A stretch of DNA of 64,000 nt from Lineus longissimus (taxonomy: Eukaryota; Nemertea; Pilidiophora; Heteronemertea; Lineidae). The notes below the pieces were generated by a model. It saw nothing but the letters and a program-made list of their open reading frames with translations, did no database searches and was not told where the DNA came from. This document shows positions 1 to 13,645 of this stretch, in pieces. The DNA is taken from the NCBI RefSeq assembly GCF_910592395.1, contig NC_088317.1:124001-188000 (forward strand), given 5' to 3'. Position numbers and translations under genes: made by a program. How positions within the stretch are numbered: the first letter of the stretch is position 1; each line of letters begins with the position of its first letter.

Positions 1-155
1 ATTTTCTCACTCGGGAAGCAAACTACACGATTTAAATCAAGGGTTAGAGCCAAGGCGCAAATTCAATTTTGTAGTCAATCGTATTCATACTCCCACTTCG
101 GAAAAAAGTTATTGATTCAAACTCGGAGATGGACCCAAGGTGCAAATTTAATTTC
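1..155. repeat. Degenerate two-copy tandem repeat, about 88-bp period
   Basis: Two stretches each read approximately CACTCGGGAA, then a T/A-rich middle, then CCAAGG(C/T)GCAAATT(C/T)AATTT, offset by about 88 bp. The second copy ends near 155. The array may begin before the window. No function is suggested. Confidence 0.35.
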
Positions 156-1610
156 TCAGATCATGTAAGTCATATGTTATTGTGTTGATCCAGCAGATGG
201 TTCGTGATTAAATTTGACGGATTTGATACGATCATTAGTTTGAGCTTTTGGAGGGAATCAATTCCCTAACACGAAATGAAATAACCTCATGGCCGCGACC
301 CTGCTGTTTTTCCTTACCCTTCCCATCTATAATAAGGGACCGATAAGTTTGGATAACCCCCTACGGAAAAGAAGGGCTTTGTGAAGAATCGGGGTGGAGA
401 GCACGACTGGCATCAGAGTCCCCCCATCCAAGGGTCATAATATGGCATACGCCATCGATAATGTCCTATGTGAACTGGCTATGTCATCACGGACTACAAA
501 CTATGGGTTCAGGTGGGCATGTTTTTGGTTAATAGAAACCAGTTTGTGGGTGAAGTCCAAAGGTGTAAAGGAGTCAATCGCTTGTGGGTCAAAATATCGA
601 CATACCGACCTCACAGGCATGACAGGCAGTTTATAAATTTACAGAGTAAGTACAGGCTCAATGCTAAGAACGGAGATTACAGAGGAAGGAAGAGGCTTAT
701 GGTCATTTGTAAGAGTTGCAGAAGAAATTTTGCTGATCAGTCGCCTTCAAAATGAGATGTTTATGCGAAACCAAAAGCAGTTCTTTGACGAAATCATGTT
801 TTTGGAATCAGACTTTTTCCTAATAACTCACAACAATAACTACCCACAATCAAGTTGCCTTTTCAGTCTATACACTGACATCAAGATATGGATTCGATAA
901 GGGATCATCACAAGACAGTTTGATGCCATGAGAATGATATTTTTTCGAGTGGGGGCGGAGGGGTGAGCCTTTTTTCTGCCAAACGTTTGACTTTTTCAAC
1001 CTCTGGCATCACTGGAAATAAAATGTTGACGCCAGACATCAGTCTAATTTGTCATTACGCGAGATATGAAAGAAGTTCACCTTTCATGGCATCAAGATAT
1101 TTCTAAGGTTATATTACCACAAGGGAGTTTGTAAATGTTCATCAAAATTATCGTCATACGTCAAGCTCTTTGAAACTATAAAATATTAATTTTCATTCTT
1201 CAGAAATGAAAGTCTTTCAACGATATTCAAGTTTCCAGCAGCCATTTGTCCTTGAGCGGAGATGACCATCTTATCATGTCATGATGACTGTTCAAATGGA
1301 CGTCAACAAGTGCATCAGCTGCTTAGGAAGAAATAATCGCAGGCAAACAGATGTCATCAATAACAAGAATATATCGTAAAATCTGCCAAGGCCCTCGGCG
1401 TTAGATCAATAGAAAAGTTTTGGAGTTCTGAGTTGAGCTGTAACATAATTGCATGCGACCTCTCAGAGCATATATCATTGGTCCGTCCACCTCCACAAGT
1501 GATAGAGGACCACCTATTTGTTCTTCCAGCATTAAATTACAAATCACTCAATAATGTGTAGAGCTACTAGATAGTATGACCCAGTCTCAACTCAATGTTT
1601 CCTTTTTCCT
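156..1610. other. No recognisable gene
   Basis: Only short open frames of up to 80 residues with no recognisable domain. I see no repeats or RNA genes here. Confidence 0.4.
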
Positions 1611-1611
1611 G

Positions 1612-1655
1612 GTTACTACCCGAGTTCATCATTGTTACTACCAGAGTTCATCATT
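1612..1655. repeat. 22-bp direct repeat, two copies
   Basis: Two adjacent 22-bp units beginning GTTACTACC and ending TCATCATT differ at one base (C versus A after GTTACTACC). This looks like a recent slippage duplication. Confidence 0.6.
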
Positions 1656-2555
1656 GTGTAAAGTGTTGTTAGATTTCTCTACCAACTTTCAGCACTCATA
1701 AGACTAGAACCAGTCCCTTACCAACCTGACTCCTTAATGTAGAGACGTTCTTTTTGAACTATTCCCTTAAGCAGTTACTGACACTGACCCGGCAGCAAAT
1801 ATATTTATCGTCAGCTCAGCAGATGCACCCGAATAGAAATGAAACTCATTAGATCGGTTATTGATATTTAGTGCAGATGCATCATATTAGTTTATTCATA
1901 ATGGCATAGAATCTCACAGAATCATCTTAGTGTCAGGTGATTTGCTGTTGATAACGTCATGTCTGATACAAATGGGCCTCTTATCTAATAAAAACGTCAT
2001 TAGGCTTTGGATTGCTAGGCTTGATAAGGGACTGTCTCAAACATGTTGTGAAGCAAATGTTTCGGAGGTGAATTCTACACATATACAGGGTCACATTTTC
2101 ATACGATCCTTTATTGATGCATTTGGTCTTCAAATGACTCAATTCTTCATGATGAACAGCGCAGATTATACCTTACAATCATGCTCATGGTTTGTGGTGC
2201 TTGCTATGTAATAAGTAATAAATGTTCAGCCCTTGTATGACAGTTCAACAGACCTTTGCAAGTCTTATTAACATGTGGGCATCCAGCTACTTTCTCGTTA
2301 GCAACATGGCGAGCGTCTTTGAATAGTTCAAAGGAGTCATGCTGGTTATAATCATGCTTCGAAATCAGTTAGTATCTGTGTGATTCACTAGTTGCATGTC
2401 GAGAGAAAAATCATTGGAAAGCGCATTGGTAATAGATGTATATCCATGCTGTTACTTTCTACCACAGTTCTGTATATTAAGGTATCAAAAGATTCCTAGA
2501 AGTAATTTACAAGGAATAATGCTGGGTTTTTACAACCTATTACACCACAAAACCT
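1656..2555. other. No recognisable gene
   Basis: Short open frames only, the longest 93 codons at 1930-2211, with no domain I recognise and no clear splice-flanked coding bias. Confidence 0.4.
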
Positions 2556-2559
2556 TTAA

Positions 2560-2805
2560 AAATAAACATGTGTTTTTGACCCAACATTTTCATATATTTT
2601 TTTCAAAAACCATATGTTTTTTAATAATCTTTTTTTTCAAAAATGGATAAAAACCTATTTTTAAAACAAAAATCGAAAAACATTTTTGACTATTTTTTTC
2701 TTTCAAAACTTGATTTTTTTATCACAATTTTTTTTAAAAATCTCAAATTATTTCTCAAATTTTCATGAAACAATTTTTATTCGCAATTAAAAAAAACAAC
2801 ATTCC
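2560..2805. repeat. T/A homopolymer-rich low-complexity tract
   Basis: A dense alternation of T-runs and A-runs of 5-9 bp with little G or C. It is similar in character to the AT-rich tandem family seen at 8.3 kb, but I could not align its diagnostic CTGATGATGTTG core here, so I leave it as low-complexity DNA. Confidence 0.5.
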
Positions 2806-2808
2806 AAC

Positions 2809-2975
2809 AGAATCTATGTTGCTCCAGTGTAAATTTTACATCCTGGCCTCTAACGTAAATTTTACGTCTGGCCTCTAAGATAAAATTCATGTTGGAGTGC
2901 CTAAAATAGAATCTATGGTGGGAAATCACAAAATTTATGATGTGCAAAACTTTCGTAAAATTAATGTTGAGTACA
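2809..2975. repeat. Degenerate tandem repeat, about 26-bp period
   Basis: About six units of 24-27 bp with the common shape (T)TT(C/T)ATG(T/G)TGG...CTAA(A/G)-TAAAA can be stacked. The clearest pair shares TAAATTTTAC and CTGGCCTCTAA at 26-bp spacing. A related stretch reading GATTCTATGTTGG and later AAAATCTATGATGG occurs at 62870-62935 next to an AAC-rich tract, so the motif is dispersed. Confidence 0.5.
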
Positions 2976-4090
2976 TTTGCCTGTTCTGCCAGCGTGAAGT
3001 TATGAAGCTTTTGTATTCACCAATATGTAATAGCTCACTTATAATTGTTCCGTTCCCATTTCCTTGAGGCTAAATGCAGACCATTGCTCCAATTAAGAAA
3101 TTGCCTTTTTGCGGCAAAGGGTTGCCATAGTTTCGTCTCTCAGATGACCTAAAGCCATTTGTCTTTAACTTCTTGCTGTATAGTTTAAGTCAGGCGCGTC
3201 TCACAGTCATAGATTTATGATTAGTCTTGAAGCAGTGGAAATTTCTGTATATCCATTAATTTGATAAATGTTGTTGCTCCTCGGCAATGAGCTATGGTAA
3301 TGGACAACATGCTGTATTTATCTCAACCGATAATGCTGAATCTTTCGACAGGAAAAGTTTTGTCAGTTTCTTGTTGTATGCATAAAAAACAAAAACAAAC
3401 AACATTAAATTAAAACTACTTAATAGATCTTTGATGGAATATAACTCTGTACATGTATGTGATTTGTTGGTGAAAACACAGCATTCATATCTTTTGATAG
3501 CGAAATTATCAAGTAAAACCAAGAATTAATAAAGTCTTTATAAATACTTGGTTCAACCTATCAAATCACTTTCTGATTTATGAAGCTCTTCGTGAACATA
3601 TTTGGTTTGGTTTAAAACTTAGATAAGATGTCAACCTTCGTGCACTAAAACATACCTGATGAAGAAATAATCTATTATACTAAAGGGTCTTTCATAAAGG
3701 TGCTTCAGGAAATCAGCCGTATTATATATTTCCAGAGGAGATCAAACCTATTTGACTTATGTGACCCTCACTTTCTTGTCCTGAAAGAATATCTATTTTG
3801 GTGATGAAGACATATCCACCTAAAGTGCACCGTTTGATCAGAACAGCATATTCAATTCAGACTTATAATTTCGTCCAGATCAAAGGCATCTCTGACAGCA
3901 AAGTCTTGGGTCTCCTGATGTCTAGTACAGATAGGGCAGATTGGTCCCGGGGGCCCCAGGTAATAATATCAGCTTTCTGACCACCTTGCCGGTTTATGTG
4001 ATGATAAGTTAGGTAAGTGAGGTGTTAGGCAAGGCTACCACATCTGTCCGAGTAGTAAGGACTGAGGTAGACATCACTCTCATTTTTATT
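2976..4090. other. No recognisable gene
   Basis: Short unlinked open frames only (76 and 60 codons). No repeats noticed. Confidence 0.4.
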
Positions 4091-4170
4091 TGCAGCCTCA
4101 AAATGCTCCAAAACGAGCCATAATTTTCCAGCTTCTAAATGTACTGCTAAACTTGCATCCTCGAAAGGCT

Positions 4171-4460
4171 ACAGAATGAACAATTAGGACTTAAAATTCT
4201 ACAGAATGAACATTTGCAGCCACTGTGCATCTGAATGACTACATTTGCAGTCTCAATGCTACCCAATGAACCATTTGAAGCCATCATGCATCTGTATCGT
4301 TGCATATGCTGACTGAATGTTATTCAGTGAAGCCTTTACTGTCTCTAAATGCTGCTGAATGAAGAATGTGTAGTCTCTAAATTCTATTAAATGAAGCGCT
4401 TATAGTCTCTGAATACTGCTGAATAAAGCATTTACAGTCTTTAAATACTGCTGAATGAAA
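4171..4460. repeat. 32-bp tandem repeat, four good units after decayed ones
   Basis: Units at 4333-4364, 4365-4396, 4397-4428 and 4429-4460 are each 32 bp and share AGTCTCTAAAT-CTGCTGAATGAAG with 4-8 differences. Upstream from about 4171, decayed units retain CTACAGAATGAAC and ATTTGCAGTC at irregular spacing. This is an old minisatellite with a younger 3' end. Confidence 0.65.
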
Positions 4461-7400
4461 GAACTTCAAAGAACTGAATGAGTTGCTCCCGCCGAAGTGT
4501 TGCCTCCTGGATTGGCGAGAGCTTTGATTCAGCTTCCCTAACAGCCAATCACTGGTGCTGTTCGCTTGCATGCGCATGTGAACCAAGCGACAGCATCACG
4601 ATTCATCAATAGTTGAGAGATGCCGGCAATTGGAGGTACAAACGAACAGCTGGCGTCAGCGGAGGAGCAATACAATGTGTCTAGTTCAGTTACAAAGTGT
4701 GTTAACAAATCTATACTTGCAATTTGGATAATTTGTGAGAAGGAGCGAAACATTTTACTAAAGACAGAGGAAATCAGCTTTTTTTTCTTTTCGAAGGATA
4801 ACTGCCTGACATCAATTAACTTCGTATGAAGATTCGATTTTTGGACTTGCAATTGCAACATATGATATTAGTGTTTCAAGTTGTTTTAAGTGGTAGTAAT
4901 TATTTCTTGATTACAATGTAACGCAAACTCCTGGAAGAAATATTGAACATGTGGTTAGGAGTGTATGTTATATCACGTGATGAAACGATACAAGTGACGG
5001 GAACACATGTCTGTGTATAGCACAGGAAATATGAGCATTTGAACTCCAGCCTAACAAAAAGGACCTGTCTCGTAAGCCACTGTCATTATCATTCGATCTG
5101 TATCAAAACATCACGGAAGGATAACAAATTAGTCACGGGACCAACACGTATCATCAATGGAGGAATAAGACTGGGTTACTGATTAAAAATTAAGGAAAGT
5201 TTTAATTACGGCCAATGGTTGATGCTATTAGGATTAAACTAATCACTGGATAACTGAACTCAGTTTAAAGGTAGGTTCATCCCTTTTAAATGTTATTAAC
5301 TTTATTCTCTATTTACGGACCCATTAGGTCAGCTTTGCATTCATAAACTCATGCATATTTTCTACTCTCTGGAAAACACTGACTCACAACCTTGAAATTA
5401 GCATTCACTCCATTTTAAAGATGCTGAAAGAGTGCTAGTTGCTTTAGGATTTCAAGTTCTAGCCAATATAGTGTTACCTGTGGTCAACCCTTGATGCATT
5501 CAGTGCAGATATCAATGAAAATAATTGGATCGACTGTGAATGTAGACTAAGTGGAAAGTAAACAAGTCTACCAAAATACTTGAAATGCGAAACACACATC
5601 TGCCGTAATGTCGCCAAGATCAACAGGTGGCTAACAAGTTTGCACTTATTTGCTTTAGATGGCTGTTCAACTTGGAGTACCTTGTCTTGATGTTCCATGT
5701 TGTTGCGCCTGTCGCACTGTTTGGACGATGCATGTTGATTCGTTACAGTTTCTCGTCACTTTTCTCGAAACAAGCTCTGCATATAGCCCTAGGTAAAGCT
5801 TAAGTGATTGTCGATTTAAAAGTGACACACTTAAAAATACTCAATATTTCAAAACGTTTGAATATCCATGAGTTGTCTTGCTACCTTTCCACGAACTGCA
5901 TATATCAATCAAACGTGCAGAACCGTTTTCTAAATTGAAGAACTTACAACAGTATCCACAACATGAGGTAGGCATTAATCACGTCATATACAAATTGACA
6001 GCTCAGCTTCAGATAACTAACATTATCATAGTGAATGCTCATCGAAACTGATATGAAATGCAGAAGTCACCAATGTCAAAACATAAATGAAGAGAAAAGC
6101 AGGAGTGAACAGAAAGCACCAAGCAGACAGGGATTTGAAAACAGCGCGATGTTTCTGATAGTTTGCATATTCCTCCAGTGCTTTGTAATGTTCATCGGGT
6201 TATACACTCAGTACGAGAGTAAGATTACCCTGGTGTAATATCGAAGAGTACCCTCAGTGAATGACATGGGAAAGTACATCGGAGAATCCCCTTTCTAAAA
6301 ACCATGGGTAATCTGTGAAATATTCTGACCCAGATAACTCTGGGATAAGATTATCCATGTGTTAATCTTGAGTTAATTTCAGTACTGGCAGAATTGATCA
6401 ATCCAGCCTGACTCAACATTTAACCTTACACACTGTGTTGTGTGAGAAGCTGCAGTAAATCTCCAACCTAATGACTATCATACATCACTGCCTACAAACA
6501 TGGATCGATTGCAGAGATAGAATACAAAACAATCGTTTAGAGCCAGAAAAAGACGAACTTATGCCACCACAATGAGCATAATAAGTCTTCGCCACCTCAC
6601 TAATATACTGTGGCTTGGGACGGAATATTCTACCTTATTGGAAATATAAGATCTATAATCAACACCGAGTCCTTATAACTGAGATAAATTACATTGTATA
6701 CAAATGAGATGACGAATCTGATAAGGAATCAATATGTAGGATTTCATGATATGGAGAAATTTGGGTCGGTATTCCAGATTATTTCATAACCTTCATAGCG
6801 TTGAAAGTGGGAGTGTATTCTTAGAGAAAGTTTGAACCTGCTATGAAAAGTCGCCATTTACACAAACAAATTTTTTCAGGCGCCCAACTGGAACCTTAAA
6901 ATATATCCTGCAGCTTCGACGGTGTTATTAGTGGTGTTATATCGGTGTGGTATACTTAGTCAGATTCATGTCATGCCAGTTTGGTACATCACGCTTGATA
7001 TTTGGGGGCGTGAGACCTTTTTGGATACATGTAGGTCAATTCAGGTTGAAAAAACATATTGATTCCTGTAAAAGCTTGTGCCTACAAGGGAGGGTTAAAC
7101 AGAATGATAAGAAAATGGTAAATGATATATCTAGTTACCCAATAATCAGTCCTGGATAGGTAAGAGGCAAACAGATGGGGTGATCAAAGTAGCTGGAGAC
7201 GCCTTTACGAAAAGTAAGCAAGAAGTATCAACAAAACAGTAAACAATAACCTCTATGCTGATAAAGGATAATCAGAGGCTCTTAAACATCCCCAGATCAG
7301 TCAGAAATGGTGAACTATACCAACCGTTACCTAATAACTAGGCCTGGTTATCACGCTGTTACCACCTAAATACAAACAGAATAACTGCATTCTCTTATAC

Positions 7401-8340
7401 ACTGAGAGGCTGAGGTATGTGATAAATTGGGCATTTCTTACAGAAACCTGTTTGAGTGGTGATTGAACCATAATCCCCATCTACCAGAGTAAACTAACAG
7501 GTTGCACTTCAACATCATGAACATCAAAGTAGAGAATGAATATTGACTCTACCTGCTTGTTTCTCGTGGTGCTGCTAAGTGTTTGCACACAAACAAAACT
7601 TAGTCGATGGGTCACATTTCTTTAGATCAGCACATCTCAGCAATGCAAGACCAAGGTAGAGTTAATCACGTCATATTGCCTTGAGAACTTACCAAGGAAA
7701 CTGCTATTGCTGAGACAGGTGATAACTGATGTAAAAAGACCCATACCGATTGAGAGTACGAGATGAGCGTTCACATTATTGTCAAAGGATTATTGTCATG
7801 AGGTACGACAAGAGGTCCAAACCAGAGTAAGACAGGAGTCTTAACATGGAGTGAGGTGATGTCCTGGGGCATTTCTCCAGTTTTTCTTATTGAGCAGAGT
7901 CAGCTACAGACAGAGTATCAATGGGCATTTGTGTACCTCGCTGATATGAGTTTACTGTTTACAGTGTTGTGCTTCTTTGCAGCTAGCAAGCAAAGAACTA
8001 AACATCGCATCATATGGTCGAAGTGTTTAGGGCTAGAAGAATATAGCATAACACTGTAGAATCTGAAGGGATGCGGCGAGTGGGCAACTCTCATTTTATC
8101 ACGATGCCGACAGGTCATATATAATACACGCTGGCAAGAAAGACCCCTGCTGGCCAAGAAATGCGCCAATTTGTTGAAATAGGTTACGTGCTGTTCAATA
8201 GCATAGCTTACTTAGCTTTAACCTTTACTCAGTTCCTGAAATATCAATTTCCCACACCACAGCAAAGTAGTCTATACCATAAGAAAGGCCACCATATAAC
8301 CTTTCGCGGCAAAATATATCACAAAATGGTGAAACACATA
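4461..8340. other. No recognisable gene; anonymous AT-rich DNA
   Basis: Open frames up to 107 codons (4538-4861, minus strand) show no recognisable domain, and overlapping frames on both strands suggest chance. No tandem arrays were noticed in this stretch. Confidence 0.4.
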
Positions 8341-8343
8341 TCG

Positions 8344-8575
8344 ACTGATGATGTTTCTTCATTTTGTGCAGAAAAAAAAATTGAAAAAAACATTAGGACT
8401 TAGAGATTTTTTCTAACCCTAATCCTTTCATAAGTTCAAAATTCTGAAAAATTTTCAAAGTCAAAAAAGTTTTGGGACTGATGATGTTGGTACATTTTCA
8501 GCAGAAAAAAAACAACAAAAAAAACAACAAAAAACAACAACAAAAAACCAGTGAAATTTTTTTTGGACTTAGGAT
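8344..8575 (+). repeat. AT-rich dispersed tandem repeat, plus-oriented copy
   Basis: Two units at 133-bp spacing, each starting at ACTGATGATG (8344 and 8477), followed by TTCATTTT, GCAG plus an A-run, then GGACTTAG. The first unit contains CTAACCCTAATCC. The second has an expanded A/C microsatellite at 8504-8549. The same family occurs at 11.16, 30.6, 33.6, 45.7 and 60.5 kb. Confidence 0.75.
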
Positions 8576-9115
8576 AATCATGATTATCTGAAGAATAGCC
8601 TGATCCTAGAACAAAACACCCTACGGTAGGTAATGTACCTAGATATCAAAACTGAAAACACTGTCTGGTTGATTACATTTAAAACGGCTACTTTTCTGCC
8701 CTAAAGCATTATATCTAACGCATAATATCATCTCGTATCTTTGGTTTCTTATTCGACTTGTATGGTTGAAAACCTCAAGGTGGGAGTATGAAATTTCTTG
8801 AAGTGTCGAAGACCTCGAGCAAACCTTCTTTGTGGCAAATGAAATTACTGAGGAGTGAAATTCACCAAAGAGGATATCAAAAGGCGGAATCAGGGACCAG
8901 GACTTTATACATCAAACTCGACATTCTTAAACTGGTCGTATTAAAGAACAATCTATATGAAAAAAACTCTCTTGAGGGACAAGTGAAAGGTTCACACCCT
9001 CTCAGAGGGTCACCGATGTTATTTCTTAAAGAACATATGCTTCACATCTTAAGCACGATTTGTGTCTGCTGTTATTATTATCATTATATATTGATTTGAT
9101 CAATAAAAGCTTTGA
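8576..9115. other. No recognisable gene
   Basis: A 103-codon open frame at 8788-9099 has no recognisable domain and ends in a low-complexity Cys/Tyr tail. An AATAAA occurs at about 9101, but there is no other gene evidence. Confidence 0.35.
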
Positions 9116-9119
9116 ACCT

Positions 9120-9960
9120 GATCGTCATAGTAGATAAGACGACCGAGTTGAGAAGAAGTACTTTATCACTGCAGTAGCCAGCTTCAAGATGTTTAAGCTT
9201 TCTATGAGAACAGCACATTCATTCGATTCAACCTGAACCTCGACAGTTAGAAGATTCGAGATTAAGAAGTCAAGGATATGCTGATAACAATCAGTCACGT
9301 ACACCAAAACGAGCATCGAACCAACGAACATCACACCAAGATATTGATTCATGTATTTAGCGATGATAACGACCGGAAAATCTATCAAATACATGTATAA
9401 CAATGTCTGAAAAAAATTACCACCTATGATCTACATGAATCTCATGTCTTCCTATATATAGCTGTGAATGAAGCGTGATGCTATGACAAGTTAGCAAGGG
9501 TCTTACCAGGATTTCGAATGGACAGATATTCTATCCAAGGCAACACTTTTCAGAAGGAGACAATGCGACATCCCCACTTTTTAATCAGTCACTAGAACAT
9601 ACACATGTATCACACCAACGTATTTTATTGATCGATGTGTTTACGAATATGATAACAGCTGGTACATTTTATATAATGCGAAAAACTCACGACCATTCCT
9701 GAGTGTCACGTCATTAAAGACTTAAGACTAGGATGAAGCATGACATGTCACCAATAGGGCTTTACCAGGTGTAAACATAAACAATGATATTCAATACAAC
9801 ACTTCTCAGAACAAGCTGAAGCAGCTGCGCCACTTTCAGAATAAAAACGGGGAATTTGCTGCTGGTGTGATGGAGTCGACTGTGTGTGACATGGTGATAT
9901 GAACAAGGGGGATTTCGCATATGTGTACAAGCACAACATCTATTCTAGGGAAGGTATTGA
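9120..9960. repeat. Degenerate tandem repeat, about 265-325-bp period
   Basis: Stretches around 9290-9400 and 9586-9680 share AATCAGTCAC, CATCACACCAA, TATTGAT and GATAAC in order. Stretches around 9466-9575 and 9731-9840 share GATGAAGC-TGA, TTACCAGG, GATATTC-AT and CAACACTT-TCAGAA in order. This reads as an ancient tandem duplication of a unit of about 300 bp, heavily diverged. No coding frame is preserved. Confidence 0.45.
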
Positions 9961-12900
9961 AGATGGTGGCTTTTAAAAAAACGATCCAGACATTTACACC
10001 TATCTCAAGATTTTGAAAACTAAAACATATTGCCATGTATTTCAATTAATCAGTTTCTGCCAATGTCTGAATTTAGCTGTGCTTAACTCTTGATCGAATA
10101 TAGGAAGATAGCAGTAAACTATCAAGAATTAACCGAGAGAGATCCAAAGCTATCATGATTGTCATAGAAAGGAGATCATTGCTCGGGCAATGTTTAAACG
10201 TGTTATTTTGCTTTGATATGAATCATGCCCACCAACAGATAAACATTATTCCCAAAGTTTACAAATCTACTGATATAACTCTCACAAGACGAAATTCCCC
10301 GACTTATTTGCATCACTTTTCGACTGGCACTTCAAACAAGCTATTGGAAAAACGCTCTGTATGGTTTGAAGACAATTTTTCCGCAGTGTCACTTTCGACA
10401 TATCAGACATGATGCTTTTTTCATGGTGTCAAATAAACGTGACAGCTATTTTTTGTTGGTGACTTTTATTCATTTCACGTAATGATTTCATGGGATCATG
10501 CTTTTAAATTACTTTTAAGCACACCATACAGCCAATCAGAGTCAATCTTAACAGATTTAACGATTTAATGTCAAATTCTAGTGCCTTGGTTTTGGTGAAA
10601 ACATGCTTTCTTAATATCAGCAATTTCTTCAAGAATAAAGGCATCTGAAATGAATATATAATGCAGGATGCTTTCAGCTTATTTGAATGTCAGTAAATGC
10701 ATTTAGCGAAAATTACTGCCCACGTTCTGTTTTTGTGTTCATTTTGCGATACCTTTTTGTGCCAATGGGAACGTTGATGGATAGATAACTCTTCTGCAAA
10801 ATAGTTCCAACACTGCATTATCAGAATGATACATTGACATAAACAGGAACTAATCTCAGCTAAGTGCGGATATTTTAGAAAAGCGCTTCTTATTTCCTCC
10901 CTGCTGCTGACACACATTCTTTATCAGAAGGTGTCAGAAGTAAAAACAGTCGTAAAACGTACGATCTTTAAACTGAAGGCATACTTAGAACTTCTATAGA
11001 AATTAAATGTAAATAGTTGGCTTCAGTAAACACTTTATAGATTAATGGCAGCAGCTAGGTCGGTTAGGTTAAATTACATGAAGTAGCAGCAAGTATTGGT
11101 CTCCAAGTCGCCATCTCACAATAGATTAAAACCAATCATATTCTTATTTTTTACTATTTTCACAAAAATTTTCAATGTCCAAAATCTTGGGACTTCGTTT
11201 TCAGCATGACTAACACTGACAGGGCTGAATGATAATGCATCAAAAATGCCGCTCTTCCCCCGGCCGAGACCCAAAATGATCACCTAGTCGTTAACACTTT
11301 GATTAGGACAACAAATCATACTGAGACCTTTCATTATCAGCAATGACTAACGACTAGCCAAAGGACACTGACGTAGTAACCTTGATCATATAAAACATTG
11401 ATTCCGTTCGGCAATAGTCTTCTCCATTTCAAAAGATTCCCATCAGTACACCGAGGCAATACAAATGATTATAATGGACATCATTTCTGCAGGATAGCAG
11501 GATGATAATTGTGATCATTAGGAGAAGGGATGACTACAGAGTTACCTTGCAGAGGCAGATCGTGCTTCAATTTTCGTCCTGGGATTCCTATTGAAAAGAG
11601 TTGCGAAAACAGATACTAGTGACCTGGTCGAAAAACTGCGGATTCGAATGACATTTCGATACTATATCCAGCCAACCCATCGATAATATCCACGCTACAC
11701 AGATCGTGTGACCTTTATGTGAATCGGACACCTGACAGACGGGGCAGATAGAATCAACCAAAGAGCGGAAATTATTCGGTTGGGTTTTTTTTCCATCAGG
11801 GTACCGCAGGGATATCTAGTTGATCAATAGTTCATTTTGGAGAGGAGGCCAGGGGCTAACCGGTTAGGTGGTTTCACATCAAGTTTACTTTAAGCCAGTG
11901 TTCCGCACTTTTTCCATTCAGAAGATGAATTTGATTATGTAAAACTGCGTCCCTATATGAAAGAATAGAGGGGTGCCTTCTCTTACAACCTCCCCGGGTG
12001 CAAGTATTTCCCTTTTCCGCCCACTAAATTGGACAGCGAATTGATAGCAATAGATTCATGGATGTAATGATGAACGGCTAGCCATTTAGCAATGCTGGGG
12101 GCGATGTCTGGATTGCCTGGAACACGTGGGTGGTGCTGGGGAATGGGGTAGGCGTGATGATGTGCCAGACTTATATCAAGCATCGCCTTGGGTAACATAT
12201 TTCATGACTAGGTGGATTCGCATAACTTTCGGGATCAATGCTTGCCATTGGGTATAGTTAATACCAATTTAAAACTATCTGTTCAACAACAAGATCGATG
12301 GCGAGTCAACGAAACCTAGATCTTCATTAGACGTTATCCTTCGTCAGAGCAAAGTATGAATATTCCAGCACTGCTTGAATGTACTTCGTAATTTATTCAG
12401 ATTATACGATTAAAAAAATTGAACTTAGCTTTCCCTCTTTCGATGAATTGTCAAGATGTGAAAACTACATCAAGAGATGACGGTACGTATATTGCTAAAT
12501 CAACTCCGAGAGCACAATATACCATATAACCTGCGACTGTGTAACATACCGACGGGCAACCTATGAGATAAGTAGTGGTTTTGATAGGAGGATAATGATG
12601 CATGACAGTCTCTTAGACACGGTGATCAGCCTTGGGCTTTCGGATGAACAAGACTACGCGAGGGCATCCCTGAGGCTAATGGCTAGCAGATCTATTGATC
12701 ACTACCATGCATTATATAGATTTCACGTGTTATCAGCCTCCGGCATTCTAGGAGTCAACCAATTCACGTCATACTTGGGGATGGGTAAATAAACAGTTTG
12801 AGTAACACATCCGGGAAACTTCATACTGGTACGAGACTAACGGCTGAAGCCAGCTGGGCCATATTAAGCTACATGGAGTTGAGATGAGGGTTCTTACAAG

Positions 12901-13604
12901 TGCATCGGCAGAGTATCACCACGCCAAACTAGACCTCTAACTGTACTGTGATAGTCACATCAGAGACCACCAATTCGACCCTGTTGCTGCTACTGACAAC
13001 CATTTAAAGAACCATTCCGGACTCCGAAAACACTGTTGTTCGTTCCTCTGCCAAAACCTCAAGTAGAAGCCTGCATGATTTACGACCCAGACCTTTTTCA
13101 GTGAAATCTCGTGATTACGTGAATGTAACCCAGTACACTCATTGAAAGATGGTTCACAACCATCAATTTAACATTTAGAAGTCCGTAAATCAACTCAATG
13201 CTCTGCCATTTAAGCATAAAGTAACACAAATAGCCCCGCATCTCCAAGTGATAACAATCAAGGTAGTTAACACAACATATCATCACCTCTGTTCCATCTG
13301 GCGAAAATCTAGCGGAGGAGATTATTTCACCGACACCTTTGAAAAAATCGGGTGAAAAGAAAAACTTTGGAATTTTCATAGACTGCTGGGCAAAAGGATA
13401 CATTTCTCGACCTTTTCCAACTTCAAATGGGGGCACCTTTAGGCCTACCATCAGAAACTACTCGGAAAACTGTTGGTGTATAGTAGACTACCACCAGTTG
13501 TTAATTCTCGGTGAGACCAATATGGCACAAAGCCAGTAAACGTTACGGTAGAAGCTCATTTTCAAGTGCTATGCGATTAAAACAACTTAAAACTTAAACT
13601 TAAA
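9961..13604. other. No recognisable gene; one decayed AT-rich repeat copy
   Basis: Open frames of up to 117 codons (13098-13451, minus) lack recognisable domains. Positions 11157-11197 carry TTTTCACAAAAATTTTCAA and CTTGGGACTT, a decayed fragment of the AT-rich family, plus-oriented. Nothing else was identified. Confidence 0.4.
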
Positions 13605-13645
13605 CATTTCCACCATAAAACAGTTAACTTTTTATGGTGGAAATG
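13605..13645. repeat. Perfect 16-bp inverted repeat with 9-nt loop
   Basis: Left arm 13605-13620 (CATTTCCACCATAAAA) and right arm 13630-13645 are exact reverse complements around a loop that itself contains GTTAAC. A second small hairpin (CTTCAG...CTGAAG) follows at about 13664-13682. The arms could be a solo transposon end or a structured transcript; no flanking target duplication was recognised. Confidence 0.8.
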
